A stretch of DNA of 64,000 nucleotides from Epiperipatus broadwayi (lineage: Eukaryota > Onychophora > Udeonychophora > Euonychophora > Peripatidae): NCBI GenBank assembly GCA_028023455.1, contig JAQFVV010006354.1:2121615-2185614 (forward strand). Reading direction: 5' to 3'. Below the pieces are notes generated by a model. The model had not been told where the DNA came from, ran no database searches, and worked only from the letters and a program-made list of their open reading frames with translations. Positions 38,936-55,115 of the stretch are shown here, in pieces (position 1 is the first letter of the stretch; every line of letters begins with the position of its first letter). A program made the translations under genes and the position numbers.

Positions 38936-39485
38936 CTAAAGTTGAATATTTAAAGAGTAATAAGAATAAAATAAATAAAGAATAAAAATACATTTAAAAA
39001 AATAATAGTTATAAAATATGTAGAGGGAGGTACTATTAATATAAGTGTTAATTTAAAGAGGGGGATACTCAAAGTATAATGGTATTTTTAAAAAAAATTT
39101 GAATTTAGCATTGAAGTTAGGGTATATTAAAGGTTTTTAGAATTATATTGTAAATTAAAATAGATTATAAATTATTTAATGATTGTTGTAAAGTGAATAG
39201 TATTAATGTAACAATGTAAAATATGAAATATATTAATTTAGAGTTATATATTATGAGAATAAGATAAAATAAAGAGTAAAAATAAAATACATATGTATAT
39301 ATTTATACATATGGAAAGTATATGTATATGTATGTGTGTATGTATGTGTGTATATGCAAGTAATTAAGGTATACTGTATCAGTGGTGAACAACGACATTT
39401 AACTAAAAAAAATAAATTATCACTAAAATTTTAAAAATGTGTGGTTATGGTATAAAAACCTATGTGAAATTTGCTTACAAATGTT

Positions 39486-40085
39486 TGGTGAGGATCTTAT
39501 AAGTCATTAGTCATTATTATTGTATTTGATGAAATAAAAGGGAGTGGATTATTACAGTAATTGTTGATATGCCAGTTAAGTTATTGCAAAGTCATTTTAT
39601 TTATTTGTAGAATAGTGGTTGGTATTTGTGTAGATGGTTTTTTGATCTATTTAGTCATTGGCACACCCATCCATGTATAGGTATTATAATTAGTGAAATA
39701 TGTTTAACCCATAGCCATATCAGTTACATTATAGTCAGGATAATTCAGTATTGATGTAGCAGCATATGTGTATGCATGTTAGTTGAGGATCTTATAAGTC
39801 TTTAGACATTATTATTGTATTTGATGAAATATTTAAAGTCAGAAAGAGGGGTGGATTATTACAGGAATTGTTGATATGGAAGTTAATGCAAATTCGTCTT
39901 ATTTATTTGTAGAATAGTCATTGGTATTTGTGTAGATGGTTTTTTGATCTATTTAGTCATTGGCACACCCATCCATGTGTAGATATTATAATTAGTGAAA
40001 TATGTTTAACCCATAGCCATATCAATTACATTTTACTCAGGATAGTTCAGTATTTATGTAGCAGCATATGTGTATGCATGTATGT
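39486..40085 (+). repeat. Tandem duplication of a ~295-bp unit
   Basis: GAGGATCTTATAAGTC starts at 39490 and 39785. The copies match closely through CATTGGCACACCCATCCATG, AACCCATAGCCATATCA and GCAGCATATGTGTATGCATG. Small indels (TAAAAGGGAG against TTTAAAGTCAGAAAG) show moderate divergence. A 63-codon frame in copy 2 is broken in copy 1, so it is not a gene. Confidence 0.9.
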
Positions 40086-43732
<3,647 letters not shown>

Positions 43733-46700
43733 AAACTATATTACAGATTCCCTGAGATCAGATTTCATATTACCAAATTATCATTAATTTAGCTATTTAG
43801 ATTAAGACTGCTAAATAGTGGAGTTATTTAGTATTATGCTTATTTTTTTAAAAATTACATTGAGCTAATATAGAGTATATTTAGATGATGGAAAAGTTCA
43901 AATTGAAATTATATTTTATTAGTTTGAACAAATGAAACTCTGCTAGCCTCCATCATTTGGTTGATTAATAAATGAGGCATATATTTTATTTTAATAATTT
44001 ATAGTATTTTTCCTTCATTTATTTATATTCTATAGGTTATTGACTTTCTATAACCCTCCACTGAGCTAAGCTATAAGTTAGGCACAAGTAATTCTAAGTC
44101 AAATAAACTGTTAATTTATTATATTCATCAATAGAATTGGCACCCTGGGCATTTGCTCATATAATGTGTAGGATCATTGTTGTGTGTGGGGGTTTAATAT
44201 ATATTGATTAATAAATATAGAAGGTAAAAAGGGTAAGAAATGAATAATAATAAAGTAAAATAAAAGATAATATAAGATGTATATATATAGAATGTAAATT
44301 ATTTGTTCATGTATATTTACATTTATATTCATACGTTTGGATTATGTTGTAGTTCTGAAAAAGATTGCTGGGCAATAAAAGCTGTAAACTGTAGAAAAGG
44401 GTGGAAAATAAAGCATTATAAAAGTAATAAAGTGCTTGGAGAATTGAGTATTACATGGTACACATTTGACAATGCAATAGGAAAGGGTAGTTATTATATT
44501 AATCCATGTAACTTATAAGTTAAGAATATTATTTACTATTAGCCATTTTTTATATGATTTAAAAGAAGTGTTGACTATGGATTTAGTTACATTATTTAAG
44601 CTTCGTGGATAGTTAACATTGCCTGTAGTAGGAGTTCTAATTAGATGTTTTATAATATTATGGAATGATAATGGTTTTGGCATATGTAGTTTATTCTGCT
44701 ATACATGTCTTTGTAAAATCAAATTACACATTATTTTTCATGAATTGCATTATGTTTCAAGATTTAGAAATTGCTTATTAGGGGTATGGATTTTATTTAA
44801 TGTTATCACCATTCGTTTCATTATAATTTCATTGATTTATTCCATGTGTGAGGTAATTCTATCTTGGTACATTTCAATTGTGATGCAGTATGAGCAATAT
44901 CATTAAAATGTTGGAGAATCTGAATTGGTTACTAATGAAGATTAAAAGCTGTTAAAGTCCTATCAAGACACTATGCCACTAATGATAATGTTTAATATTA
45001 AAGTTCATATCCAAAGTACCATACTCCAAAAATTATAAGCATGAGCATATATGAACTAATCTTAATAATATGGGTAATTTGCTCATGACATTTTTGACTT
45101 ATATTAGCAAAAAGCATATAATTAGTATTAAGAAAGGAAACTATTAAATTTTGAAAGTAATTTACTTATAAAGCAATTATTTGTAATGTACAAAATATTT
45201 ACATGAAGAGAAAATTCACATATCAAATCATCAACTGATGATGATTTTGCAAAAATCTTATTGAATGAATACATTTTATTGCATCATTAGTTTAGTATTA
45301 TCCCATGTTTATTGTCTTTATTAGTGATTTATTTATTATGTAGAATTCAATATGTAGATGAGGAGAAATAGTCCTTTGCAAGTGATAATTATGGAATAGT
45401 ATGGAAAATATGTTATTGCTAATTTATTTTAGGGCTAAAAGAGAATACATTGTTCATAGTAACTTCAATCTCATCAAAAACTTCATATTGAAGGGTACAT
45501 TTTGCAAGACAATCGACGTTTAAACCGAATTTAAATCATCTTCCAAGTCCATCGAAAATATTGAGAGCTGTCTGCACTCAGGATAAAGTTTCAAAATCAT
45601 GATATTTTTTTTCAACATTTCCCTAACATGATGATCATATGGAAACTATTTGTATTTAATAATGTCATTATCCTGACCGTTGATTGTGACGTCTAACACG
45701 CGTTGAAAGTATATTCTGATTAAATATTTTTTTAACATATTTAATATTTATATTATTATTATTATTATTACTACTAATAATAAAGTATTAAGATATTTAT
45801 ATATCTATAAATTGTCAGCAATTTTCTTCAATTTCCATATTATGTATTACATTTTAAGTTAATTGTAAGACACATTTTACAACCTTTTGAAATGTTTTGA
45901 AATATTATTGTGATCAGATTATGAAAATATAATTATTATTGTTAGTAATGAAATGGTATTTTCCATTAATAAAGTCAATGAATTCGCACCTAAATTATAC
46001 AGTGATATAAATAAGATACTATATATATATATATAGTCGAAAGTACTTCTAAAAGAATATAATTTATATAAATTGTACTGTATTTTGATATATATATATA
46101 TTGATTTGTATATTACATATATATACATTTTTCTTTTGATATCTAATATATTATATATTTTTTCTTTTATCAATTATATACCAAAGTTATTTTTATAAAA
46201 GCTAAAATAATTGCTTTCTTTAATTTTAAAATTTTATTAATAAGCGCATTACTGTTTCACAAAGCTGTTTTTTTTTTGTTTTTTTTTAGCTTATCGTGTC
46301 AAATAAGTGTCACTACATTTGATAGTTTTCTTGATTGCATTTAATACTTATTTTTTTCTTTCATCATAATAATACTTTTATATCTAAAAAATAAAATAAC
46401 ATTAATCAATGTCAAAATAGAAGTACACATTATTTTTTGTTTTATAACTGACATTAAAAGTCACTATATAATAGTTGCTATAATCCCGTAATTATAAACA
46501 ATAAGGAATGTTACTAAAAGTTGAAAAACAAAGAAAAAACAATATAGATATAAGCTGCAAGTAAAAAAAAAAATTTAACATTAAAAGTTATATTTTTAAA
46601 TAGTTTTTATTTAGGTTTTTTTTTTTTTTTTAGAAAAATCTATAGTCAAAGTATCTCGCAATAATTGAAATGCACCGACACGTCAAAAGAAAGTTTATGG

Positions 46701-47739
46701 TTTGGAACTGTATGAAGCTATAAATGTAAATTTGTCACATAAAGAATTCTAGATAAACAAAATCTCTGTCTGAAGTCAAAAATTGAGAATCATTATTATG
46801 ACCAATAAATCAATGGTTATTTGAACTTGCCAAATACCCAGTAATGTATTAACCTAGAACAGCAATATAAAAAAACTAAAAAAAAACTCTTATTCCAAAT
46901 ATATTTTGTGATTCTTAGCAATATTAAAATTTATAGATAGCTTTAAGGAAAAAATGATCAATCTGGGTTTTATCTTACTTGGAATTAAGCTAAGAATTCA
47001 ATTAAAAAGTGTTTGCCTTCTCTAGAAGTAAGTATTAAGTTTATGTTGCATATGTCATTTTAGGTATTTCAGAGTAGGAACTATCAAAATTTTTTTTGGC
47101 ATATATATAATAAGTTATTTTAGAAAGGTCATTTCTCAATATATAATTAGGATTTAAGCCAAAGTGAATTTAAATATTAAAAAAAAAATAATTACAACAT
47201 TTTAATCTAAGTAACTAATCATGTTTGTTCTTTATTGAGTGCTAATGGTTTGCTTTTCTTCCATTTTATCTACTAGTCATTCATTTACACTGCAGTAAAT
47301 ATGTTTTCAGAGCTGACAAGTGTCAACCACTTGAATAAACAATTTTAAATTTTATAAGAATTACTTGGACATTAATGCTGGGATATGTTTTAAGAATGAT
47401 GATTCATACAATAGTGTGCTATCATGAGACTTTGTAGAATATATGGAATGACCAAACTTTTTGATATCATCTGTAAAGGATTGATAATAAAGGAAATGAT
47501 TCATTACTTGGCAATGTTCATGTAACAGTAATTTCCTATATTTATTATACATTCTATCTACTTATCATTTCACTTGCCAATAATAAATGGATTCCTATGT
47601 TGGATAAAAGAACTCAAAGTCTAAATATTTTTTCCAATTTTTATTTAGATCATATTAAATCTATATTAGGGATATAAAAACAGATATACAATTTCTCCAT
47701 CTTGATTTTATTCTACTATATGTATATCAATATTTGAGT
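43733..47739. other. AT-rich DNA with no recognised gene
   Basis: No supported gene. Minus-strand 47361-47552 (63 codons, ending SFLKHIPALMSK) is more protein-like than most and could be a transposon scrap, but I cannot place it. Plus-strand frames at 44303 and 44619 have no motif. Confidence 0.45.
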
Positions 47740-48105
47740 AAAACTAAAGATAGAATATTTTTTGGAACACCAAAGAGTTTATGAAATTCCACGTTTGCAA
47801 TGCTCAAAAAGCTATGTGGGTCATCTAATATATGAATAAATGTCAGAATTAAGGAACATAGAAATGCTTTTAATCAAAATATTAGCACATCAGTTTTTAC
47901 TTGCCATTTTTTAAAAATTGGTCACAAACCTGATGTTGACAATACAAAAATAATTGCTAATTTGGAAATATATAATTTTTGATTTAAGAACCATGAGAGA
48001 GTCGATTGAAATATTAAAGAGACCTACTGGTTTAAATAGGGCTGATGATGCACAATGTATTCCAGCTATGTGGAAACTCTCATTTAATCTAATATTAACT
48101 TAAAA
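47740..48105 (+). pseudogene. Second Penelope-like GIY-YIG endonuclease fossil
   Basis: Across three frames the plus strand gives KDRIFFGTPK, VYEIPRLQCSKSYVGHLIYE, a stop, VRIKEHRNAFNQNISTS and FLKIGHKPDVDNTKIIANLE. It then gives a shifted MRESIEILKRPTGLN and AQCIPAMWKLSFNL. This keeps the Y-E-I-P, Y-V-G, R-I-K-E-H, S...H...G-H and R-E-S-I-E-I landmarks of Penelope endonucleases, better than the 36991-37218 copy. No RT was recognised upstream, so the piece is truncated. Confidence 0.75.
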
Positions 48106-48348
48106 TTAATAGGTGAAAAAACTGAGTGAAATAAACATTTTGATAAGCCTCCTATTGTAAATGCTGAACTACTTCAAGTTGAGTCTCATTACTCATCTCA
48201 CACTGAGTCATGTTATTGTTTCAAATCTAATGATTTTTTTTTCAAAAGTTAACTTTGATAATGTTGGTTGCTAGTCCATTAAAATATCATATTGCAATGC
48301 AAAATAATGCACATTTACCCCCAAAAATAATAATTTCTCTCTCTCTCG

Positions 48349-48442
48349 CTATATATATATATAATTTTTTGGCCTGGATTAAATGAACTATGAGTTATTT
48401 TTGTTTTCTTAAGATAGTTTTTATGTATACTATCATCATTAA

Positions 48443-48499
<57 letters not shown>

Positions 48500-48526
48500 T
48501 CCAATTATATATATATATATATATAT
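48349..48526. repeat. (AT)n cluster
   Basis: AT runs at about 48349-48362, 48439-48500 and 48507-48526, the first preceded by CTCTCTCTC. No clear palindromic arms. Confidence 0.85.
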
Positions 48527-48879
48527 CAATTAAAAAAGTGACTAAATTATTTTAAAATAAGTATATAAATCCAAATAGAAAGAAATCAAAATCATTAAAC
48601 ATTAATTGTTTATTTTTAAGTGTAATACATTTTTAGATTTATTACTATATTATCAGATGTTAATTAAATGATTTTATTTTTTCATTATATTTCAACTGCA
48701 TTTAAAATATATAATTTATGTTATAAATTAAAATTTTCTCACAAAAAATATAAACATATAGTTTGGATTAATCCAATTGTAGAAAAATATTTGAGCCAAT
48801 ATTAGCATTATATTAAACATTTTCATTAATATTATATCATATCAGGTATTATTCAGAGAGTAGAGATCATTGAAGTAGA

Positions 48880-48897
48880 TGAGCCCCCCCTCCCCCG
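48880..48897 (+). repeat. C-rich tract
   Basis: CCCCCCCTCCCCC, exceptional in this AT-rich DNA. Function unknown. Confidence 0.8.
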
Positions 48898-49059
48898 AAA
48901 AAATAGAAAAATATGCTATTGGCATGATAGTTGATGTAATCCTTTGAACAGTATAATGCTAATAGTACCTAGATAATAATTAATTAACATTTATATATTT
49001 ATTGAAAGATAAATATTTTGAAAAAAAACATACAACTATATACAAAATAATGGTTCAGT

Positions 49060-50080
49060 CTTCTTCACACACCCTCCAACTTTCAGCCATCCATTGCCAT
49101 TGAAAGTCTGATAATTGTATACCTAAATCTCATCAGATGCCAACACCATTTTTATGTTCATGTTAACCTTTAGTAATTCTGACCCCTCATATATAGGATC
49201 ATGTCCATTTAAATATCTAGAAGAAAGATCATCAGGAAGCAGGCTAAATTTAATCTTTGAAATTTAAGCATGCTCCACATTCTGGAGTTTATTTGTAATT
49301 ATAGCAGATTTGAATGAATAATTTCAAGTTCCTTTCACCCATACATTCTATCTCATACCACAAATACACATGACTACAGACATGTAAAAAGATTAATGCT
49401 CCCCAAAATATGTATTACATGCTGATCCAGCAGTCATCAGTTGGACCAGATCATCCTACATGCATATATGTAATCATAGCTCAGTTTATATTATGATAAC
49501 AAATCTACAAACTTTAATGGACAGCCTTCAAGATACTCCATCACTAATTATTTAGCCATTTATAACAGTGAAAATCTGATCATGGAACACCCAAATCCCA
49601 TTCAGATGTCAAAATTATTGCCATGGTGATGTTGACTATAAGTGACTTTGAGCCCTCATGTATAGGAACTTGTCCATTTCACAGAAGAGGGATAGAAAGA
49701 ATGCAGGCTGAATTTGCAAAATTTGAAATACATGCATACTTAATATATCCAGAGGTTAATTATAATTATAGTCTGTGTTTAAATCTCTTATAATTAAAAC
49801 TAAACTCCCAAGTATATGAAGTTTGCTTATATTTTCAATATTATAGATTCAGCCTGTTTCCTGCCCATCCCTATTCTCTGTATTAATAAGAACATGTTTA
49901 TATACAAAAGAGGTCAGAAGGACTTAATATCCTCATGGCGTTGACAATAATGTTGGCATGATAACACAATTTGGGTGTACTATCATCAGATTTTTAACAG
50001 TATGGATGGCTGATGAGTTGGAAAGTAGAGTAGATGGAAACCTGTCCATGTTTCAATTTAGCCTGTGATTTAATTGCAAT
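49060..50080. mobile_element. Foldback element FB-2, same family as FB-1
   Basis: Two direct units (about 49070-49500 and 49530-49800) and an inverted piece (49850-50070). Words shared with FB-1 include CAGTCATCAGTTGGACCAGA (with small changes), TGCATATATGTAAT, ACTTTAATGGACAG and CAGCCATCCAT. Within the element, TATAGGA(T/A)C(A/T)TGTCCATTT recurs. More diverged than FB-1. No clear target duplication was delimited. Confidence 0.7.
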
Positions 50081-53000
50081 AGTGTGTGTGCATAAAATAA
50101 AATAAAAGTCATCAAAATTTTATAGGAGGGGAAAGCTTAGGGCATCTCAGTTTAAACCCTACATGACCAAGTATCCAAAGTCTCAGACAAAAGAGTAGGA
50201 AAATAATTGTTTCTCTCTCTATCTATCTATGAGTTAGTAAAAGAGATAGTGTATACTCTGAAGGGTTTAATAGCAGTACTTAAAAGTTAGAATTTTAAAG
50301 CACATATAAATAGTTGTCTGTAGATACAAAGTATTCATTTAATAATTTTTCTGACTTTGCTTATTAATCTTCTTTAAAGTTAATTTATATTTACTAGATT
50401 ATAATATTTTTTAATAATACTTTGATTCTAATAGTCTTGCTGATTCATTTTATGAATTTTAATTTATAGCTTTTTAAATCATTTGGAATATTTAGTGATA
50501 GGCAAGTTTTATATATTGTATGGATGAGGGTGTGTCTATATTTACATACATAAACTTAGAGACCATTACAGATATGTTAAAAGAAAAGGTTTTATTTAAA
50601 TAATTTTAGTTTTTTTTATAAAACAGTTATATTATTTAGGATTGATTTATCTTGTTTGTGTGAAAGACTAACATAGTTTTACTTGACCTTTCAGGCTAAA
50701 TAAAGGTTAATGAGAAGTGATAAAATGGTCAGGGTTGACATAGTCAAAAGGGCTATGTGGAAGTAAAAAGAAAGGATAAAGACAAAGAATCATTAATCAG
50801 CCATTGTAATTAAGAGGAAATGAAGATCATTTTTGGGACCAAACTCAATGATAAATTTAAAAAAATTATCAATTCACAGAAAAGATTTAACACAGTCTAC
50901 TAATGGAATGTAGTTATAATTGACCAGATGTTTTTAGTAGCAAAATATGTGTGATGATATTAGACAGAACTCATGGATAGTCTGCTAAAGGAATAAAGAG
51001 GAGAATAAATTTGATTACTTTTAGAAACCACACATTTTTTGAAGGTTTTTACAGCCTGATGGTAAGCTAAAAGATATTTTGTTGAGCGGGCTTCCTTTGG
51101 CTTCAAGCAACCTATGCACATCAGGAGGAGTTTAAATGTAAAGTATATAAAACCTTTTACAACTAATTGGCCAATATAAAAGAAGAAACTTATTGCCTCA
51201 TCTGTGCTATTAGTCCAAATGGGAGCTAAGAAGTAAAATGTTGATATTTGTGAAACCATGCCATTTTCTGAATTTGAATCAAAGCACAAAGCAAAGAAAA
51301 AATGTTAAAATATATGAAAAGCAGAAATATCCACCTGTTTATCAAAAGTAATTATATGCAGAAGAAGTGAAGAAACCATTCCAGTGCTAAAATGGTCTCT
51401 AAAGAAATAAGTTATTACATCATCATCATCACAATAAAAGGAACTGCAAGCATAAGCCTAAAACAGTACTGTTCCAGTAAACCACTGCAATTGGTAAATC
51501 TATGTGCATTACATATTGGTGTGTGACTGCTTTCAAATTCCAAACCTTTATCAAACTGACTTTAAAATTGTTGGACTCTTTGAAACTGTCTTTGCATTCA
51601 GGAATAAAAAAAGAACTGGTAATATCAATTTTAATTATATTTTTTATCAGTGACTATTAACAATTTTTTTTAAATAATAGATAGATTTATCTCTCTCTTT
51701 AAATATTTAAATCTTAAAATAATAATTGCTCTATTCATTTATTATGTATCCTTAGATTATTACATGTAGCCATTTATATGTGCATTTTATTCTTATAAAA
51801 ATGGGTTTATTGTGTATTGATTCAAATTATGAAATATGTTGTTTATATTGTATGTAAAAAGGGTTTAATATTTTTTATTCATATTGAGAATTATCATATA
51901 TATATATACACACATAGTAATATAATTATGCTTACATGTACATTTGGTGAGAATGAATGTTAAAAATGTTAAAAAATTAGCATTAGAAGTAATGGATTTT
52001 AAAAGTAATTAATGACCTAGATCAGTAAAAAATCAGATATGTAATTTGAAGCTGATTTCTTTAATAGCTCTAATCTCTATAATCTAACTAACCTCTCCCT
52101 ACTCATTTTCCAATTAATATTATGTTTAAATTTATAAATATAAACATATATGTTATATGCAATAGGTGAGCATGTGCATGCATAGAGTGTTTATTTTTAA
52201 AATAAAAACAAAAATGTTTCCAGGGTAAGAGATTTTTTTAATTTACCCACTAGAGAAATAATGCACACACATCACACTAATGATATGAACACTGAGTACA
52301 TTTCATTAAAAGAATGTAAATAAATTATCATTATTAATTATGTAAATTTTATATCTGTATTATTAATGATTAATCAGTAATAAGCATTAATTTGTGTGTT
52401 TTATGAGGCATATGTCTTTCTTAAGAGGTAAAGAATTAATCATTGTCTTGTGAGATTAGTTATGACCATCATCATCACTGATACATATCAATTGTTAAGC
52501 CATAATTTAAACATAATAATATTTTAGGTAAATAATTATTGGTTGATAAAAGATTAAATTTATATTGTGAGTTAGTTCTAAAGCTGTGGCTGGATGTATC
52601 ATTATCATCATCATCATCATCTTATTAATAAATAGTCTAAACAAATGTGTTTAATGACCATATGAATAATGGTTTTCACTGTAATTGTTTGTCATTTCTG
52701 AGCCATCATTAGAGATAATGACTACCATCAAAGATCATCAAATGTCACTTAAGATTTAGTGAATTGCATTGTATCTAAGGAACTGAAAATTTAGATCATA
52801 ATTAATTCATAACATATTATATATAATAATGCAATAATTCAGATGTTTTTTTTTGAACAATACATATTTAGACAACTGCTTTAATTTAAGGAGAGTTAGC
52901 CAACATTTTGAAATAATTTTAAAAATAGAAATCTGTATAAGTTTTAATAAAATACATAGAAAAAGAAATATATTGATGATATATTAGATTTAAAACTATT

Positions 53001-53452
53001 ACCATTTTTTTTAGAAAAATAGAGACAACCATGAGTTGTGTTCCTTGACAATAAAATGTTTTCTTGGTTCCAGTTTATCAAAGTAATGCAAATGAACACC
53101 ATAACAATCATTATTATGAAATATCAGTATTATTATCCAATATATTAAGATACCTTTTGAGATTTAATCAAATACCATGCTTCGTGTTATAATTATGTGA
53201 TTACTGGAGACTCAATGCGATTTTAGAGAATCTAAACTCATAATTTATTATTGATCTTTATTTGACCTGATTTAATACTCACTGATCAATCTGATATGTT
53301 TTATATAGTAAAAAAATAATAAAAAACATAAATATCTTCAATAAAAACAATACAATTTATCCATTGTTTTTGTATTAATTTGATCAAGAAATCCACTTCA
53401 TTTAACTTAAATATTTTATAATAATACTTAAAATTATATTGTTTTCAAGTGA
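50081..53452. other. AT-rich DNA with no recognised gene
   Basis: No supported gene. The minus frame at 50960-51289 (109 codons) is in a slightly G+C-richer patch and contains CIGCLKPKEARSTKYLLAYH, but I recognise no family. A CAT-trinucleotide run lies at 52600-52620. Confidence 0.45.
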
Positions 53453-53483
53453 TATATATATATATATATATATATATACTATA

Positions 53484-53539
<56 letters not shown>

Positions 53540-53547
53540 TGATAGTA
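53453..53547. repeat. AT-cored palindrome
   Basis: TACTATATTAATATAT (53477-53492) faces ATATATTAATGATAGTA (53531-53547), complementary apart from one extra base, around (AT)n. A further AT run precedes it. Confidence 0.8.
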
Positions 53548-54524
53548 TAAAAAGAGTTATTTTTGCTAATCAAAATGAAAGCATTTCAAATAAAAACTGA
53601 TTACAAATAGGTTTAGTCACTATTTTGTTTTTATTTTATAACAATTGCTTTTACAATATTTTGCCTATATCATGTTGAGGGAGTGATCAAAATATAAATT
53701 GGTTTGGTGGGTGGAAGAGGGGAATTTAATGATATATATATATGTTTTTAAGGTTTACAGTATGCTCAAATTTGAAATTTTTTGTTTGCTAATTCAAATA
53801 ATAAATCATAAAATATTTTAAAATATTTTGAAAGAAATTTATAAAATCTCTGTCTTCGTTTATCAGAAGTAAAAAAAAAAAAAAAAACTATTTTTCATTT
53901 TGGTGATATAAGCCTGATAATGTGAACACTTTTTAAAATGTTGGTAACTTTTTATATATTAATGTTTACATTAGTGATTGGGAGAAACACCAATTATAAT
54001 ATACTATTGTATTTATCAAGATAAAAAATAGGATATTATAAAATCGTAAAATAATTTCTAAGTTTTTGCTTTATATTTGTAGATGATAATAAATGACTTA
54101 ATTTACAGCATCTACTTTAATTTGTTTACAAGTGTCAAGCGTTTTTAAAAATAATTGTTTTATCCATTAAGAACACTTTATTTATCTAAGTTTTTGTTAT
54201 AATTATAACTTTTAAAATTTTATCTAAAAACACATTATTACACATGAATTAGGGAAATTATTTGACATGCACATTACTTAAGCATAACACAGGTAATATT
54301 GTAACATATGTTTAGGTAGCTGATGATGTACATGCAAGTTTAGGAATTTATTTTATGTAGTTAGCACAAGGCCAATTTATAAAGCAATTTATTGATAAGT
54401 AAATAATAATTTATTGTTATTAAAATAGATTAAAGAGAAAAAATAAAACTTCAAAATTTCTACACAACAATTATATAGACTGATAAATAATATCTTGCAT
54501 TTTTCGGCAATTGTTTATCAAATC

Positions 54525-54527
<3 letters not shown>

Positions 54528-54567
<40 letters not shown>

Positions 54568-54613
54568 GATTTGGGTTATATATATATATATATATATATA
54601 TAACCCAAATCAT
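54528..54613. repeat. AT-cored palindrome
   Basis: ATGATTTGGGTTA (54566-54578) and its perfect complement TAACCCAAATCAT (54601-54613) surround (AT)n. A second AT run lies at 54528-54556. Confidence 0.9.
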
Positions 54614-54879
54614 TACCTGGTTTATGTGTATATGCTTCAGTCAGTACATACTTTTTCTGTATCAATCTGCCAAATGACATTGATGTTCAAATTGTGGGAC
54701 ATTGTAGCAAATTTTTTTGTAAAGTATATTTCCAGTATTTGTTAATTTTTATATAATGGTTGCAAAGTTCAAACCATTAACACTTATTTATTATTGTTTT
54801 GATGAACACACCATTTTTCTCTCAAATGTAGTTTGTAATGGTCAGTCATTTTATCTGTAAGTTCTGAAACATTTATGTG

Positions 54880-55115
54880 ATATGGTTAAAATGTAAACAT
54901 TCCATTTTAAGCAAAGAAAAAAGTACAAACTCTACTTCAATAGTGTCATTTTTGAAAGCCTTGAATGTGAAACATATTTTAAATAAATTCAACATAACAC
55001 AGCTTATCTATCAAACACATTTGCTTGATCTCATTTTGTGCATTTTTAAAAATCTCTTGAATGAAAAATTTCTCATTGTTCTGGACATAGAGGGGGGGGT
55101 ATATCAAAAGTGTTA
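54880..55115 (+). pseudogene. Possible Tc1/mariner transposase C-terminal fossil
   Basis: The 79-codon frame contains SIVSFLKALNVKHI then FNITQLIYQTHLLDLILCIF. Mariner transposases carry at this spot a Pro-Pro-Tyr-Ser-Pro-Asp-Leu-x-Pro-Cys-Asp motif. Here the D-L and C stay in register, while each lost Pro, Tyr or Ser is mostly one base change away (Pro to Gln, Thr or Leu; Tyr to His; Ser to Leu). Upstream catalytic residues and terminal inverted repeats were not found, so this is tentative. Confidence 0.3.

Larger units (their letters stand above)
37351..39084 (+). repeat. Repeated Penelope tail block
   Basis: TTTAAAGAGGGGGATACT occurs at 37351-37368 and again at 39052-39069. Both are followed by related AT-rich text (GATTATAAATTATT(G/T)AATGA), once the foldback insertion at 37380-38510 is set aside. 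Penelope-like elements often carry direct repeats at their ends; this may be one, or a partial tandem copy. Confidence 0.55.

Noticed and set aside
49980-50040. Hammerhead ribozyme (CTGATGAG then GGAAA) in the FB family, since Penelope elements can carry them
   Set aside because: No stem II separates the two core words and the flanks do not pair as stems I and III.
50960-51289. 109-codon minus-strand frame as a gene
   Set aside because: No motif or splice context recognised; it is in a mildly G+C-richer patch that may be an old transposon.
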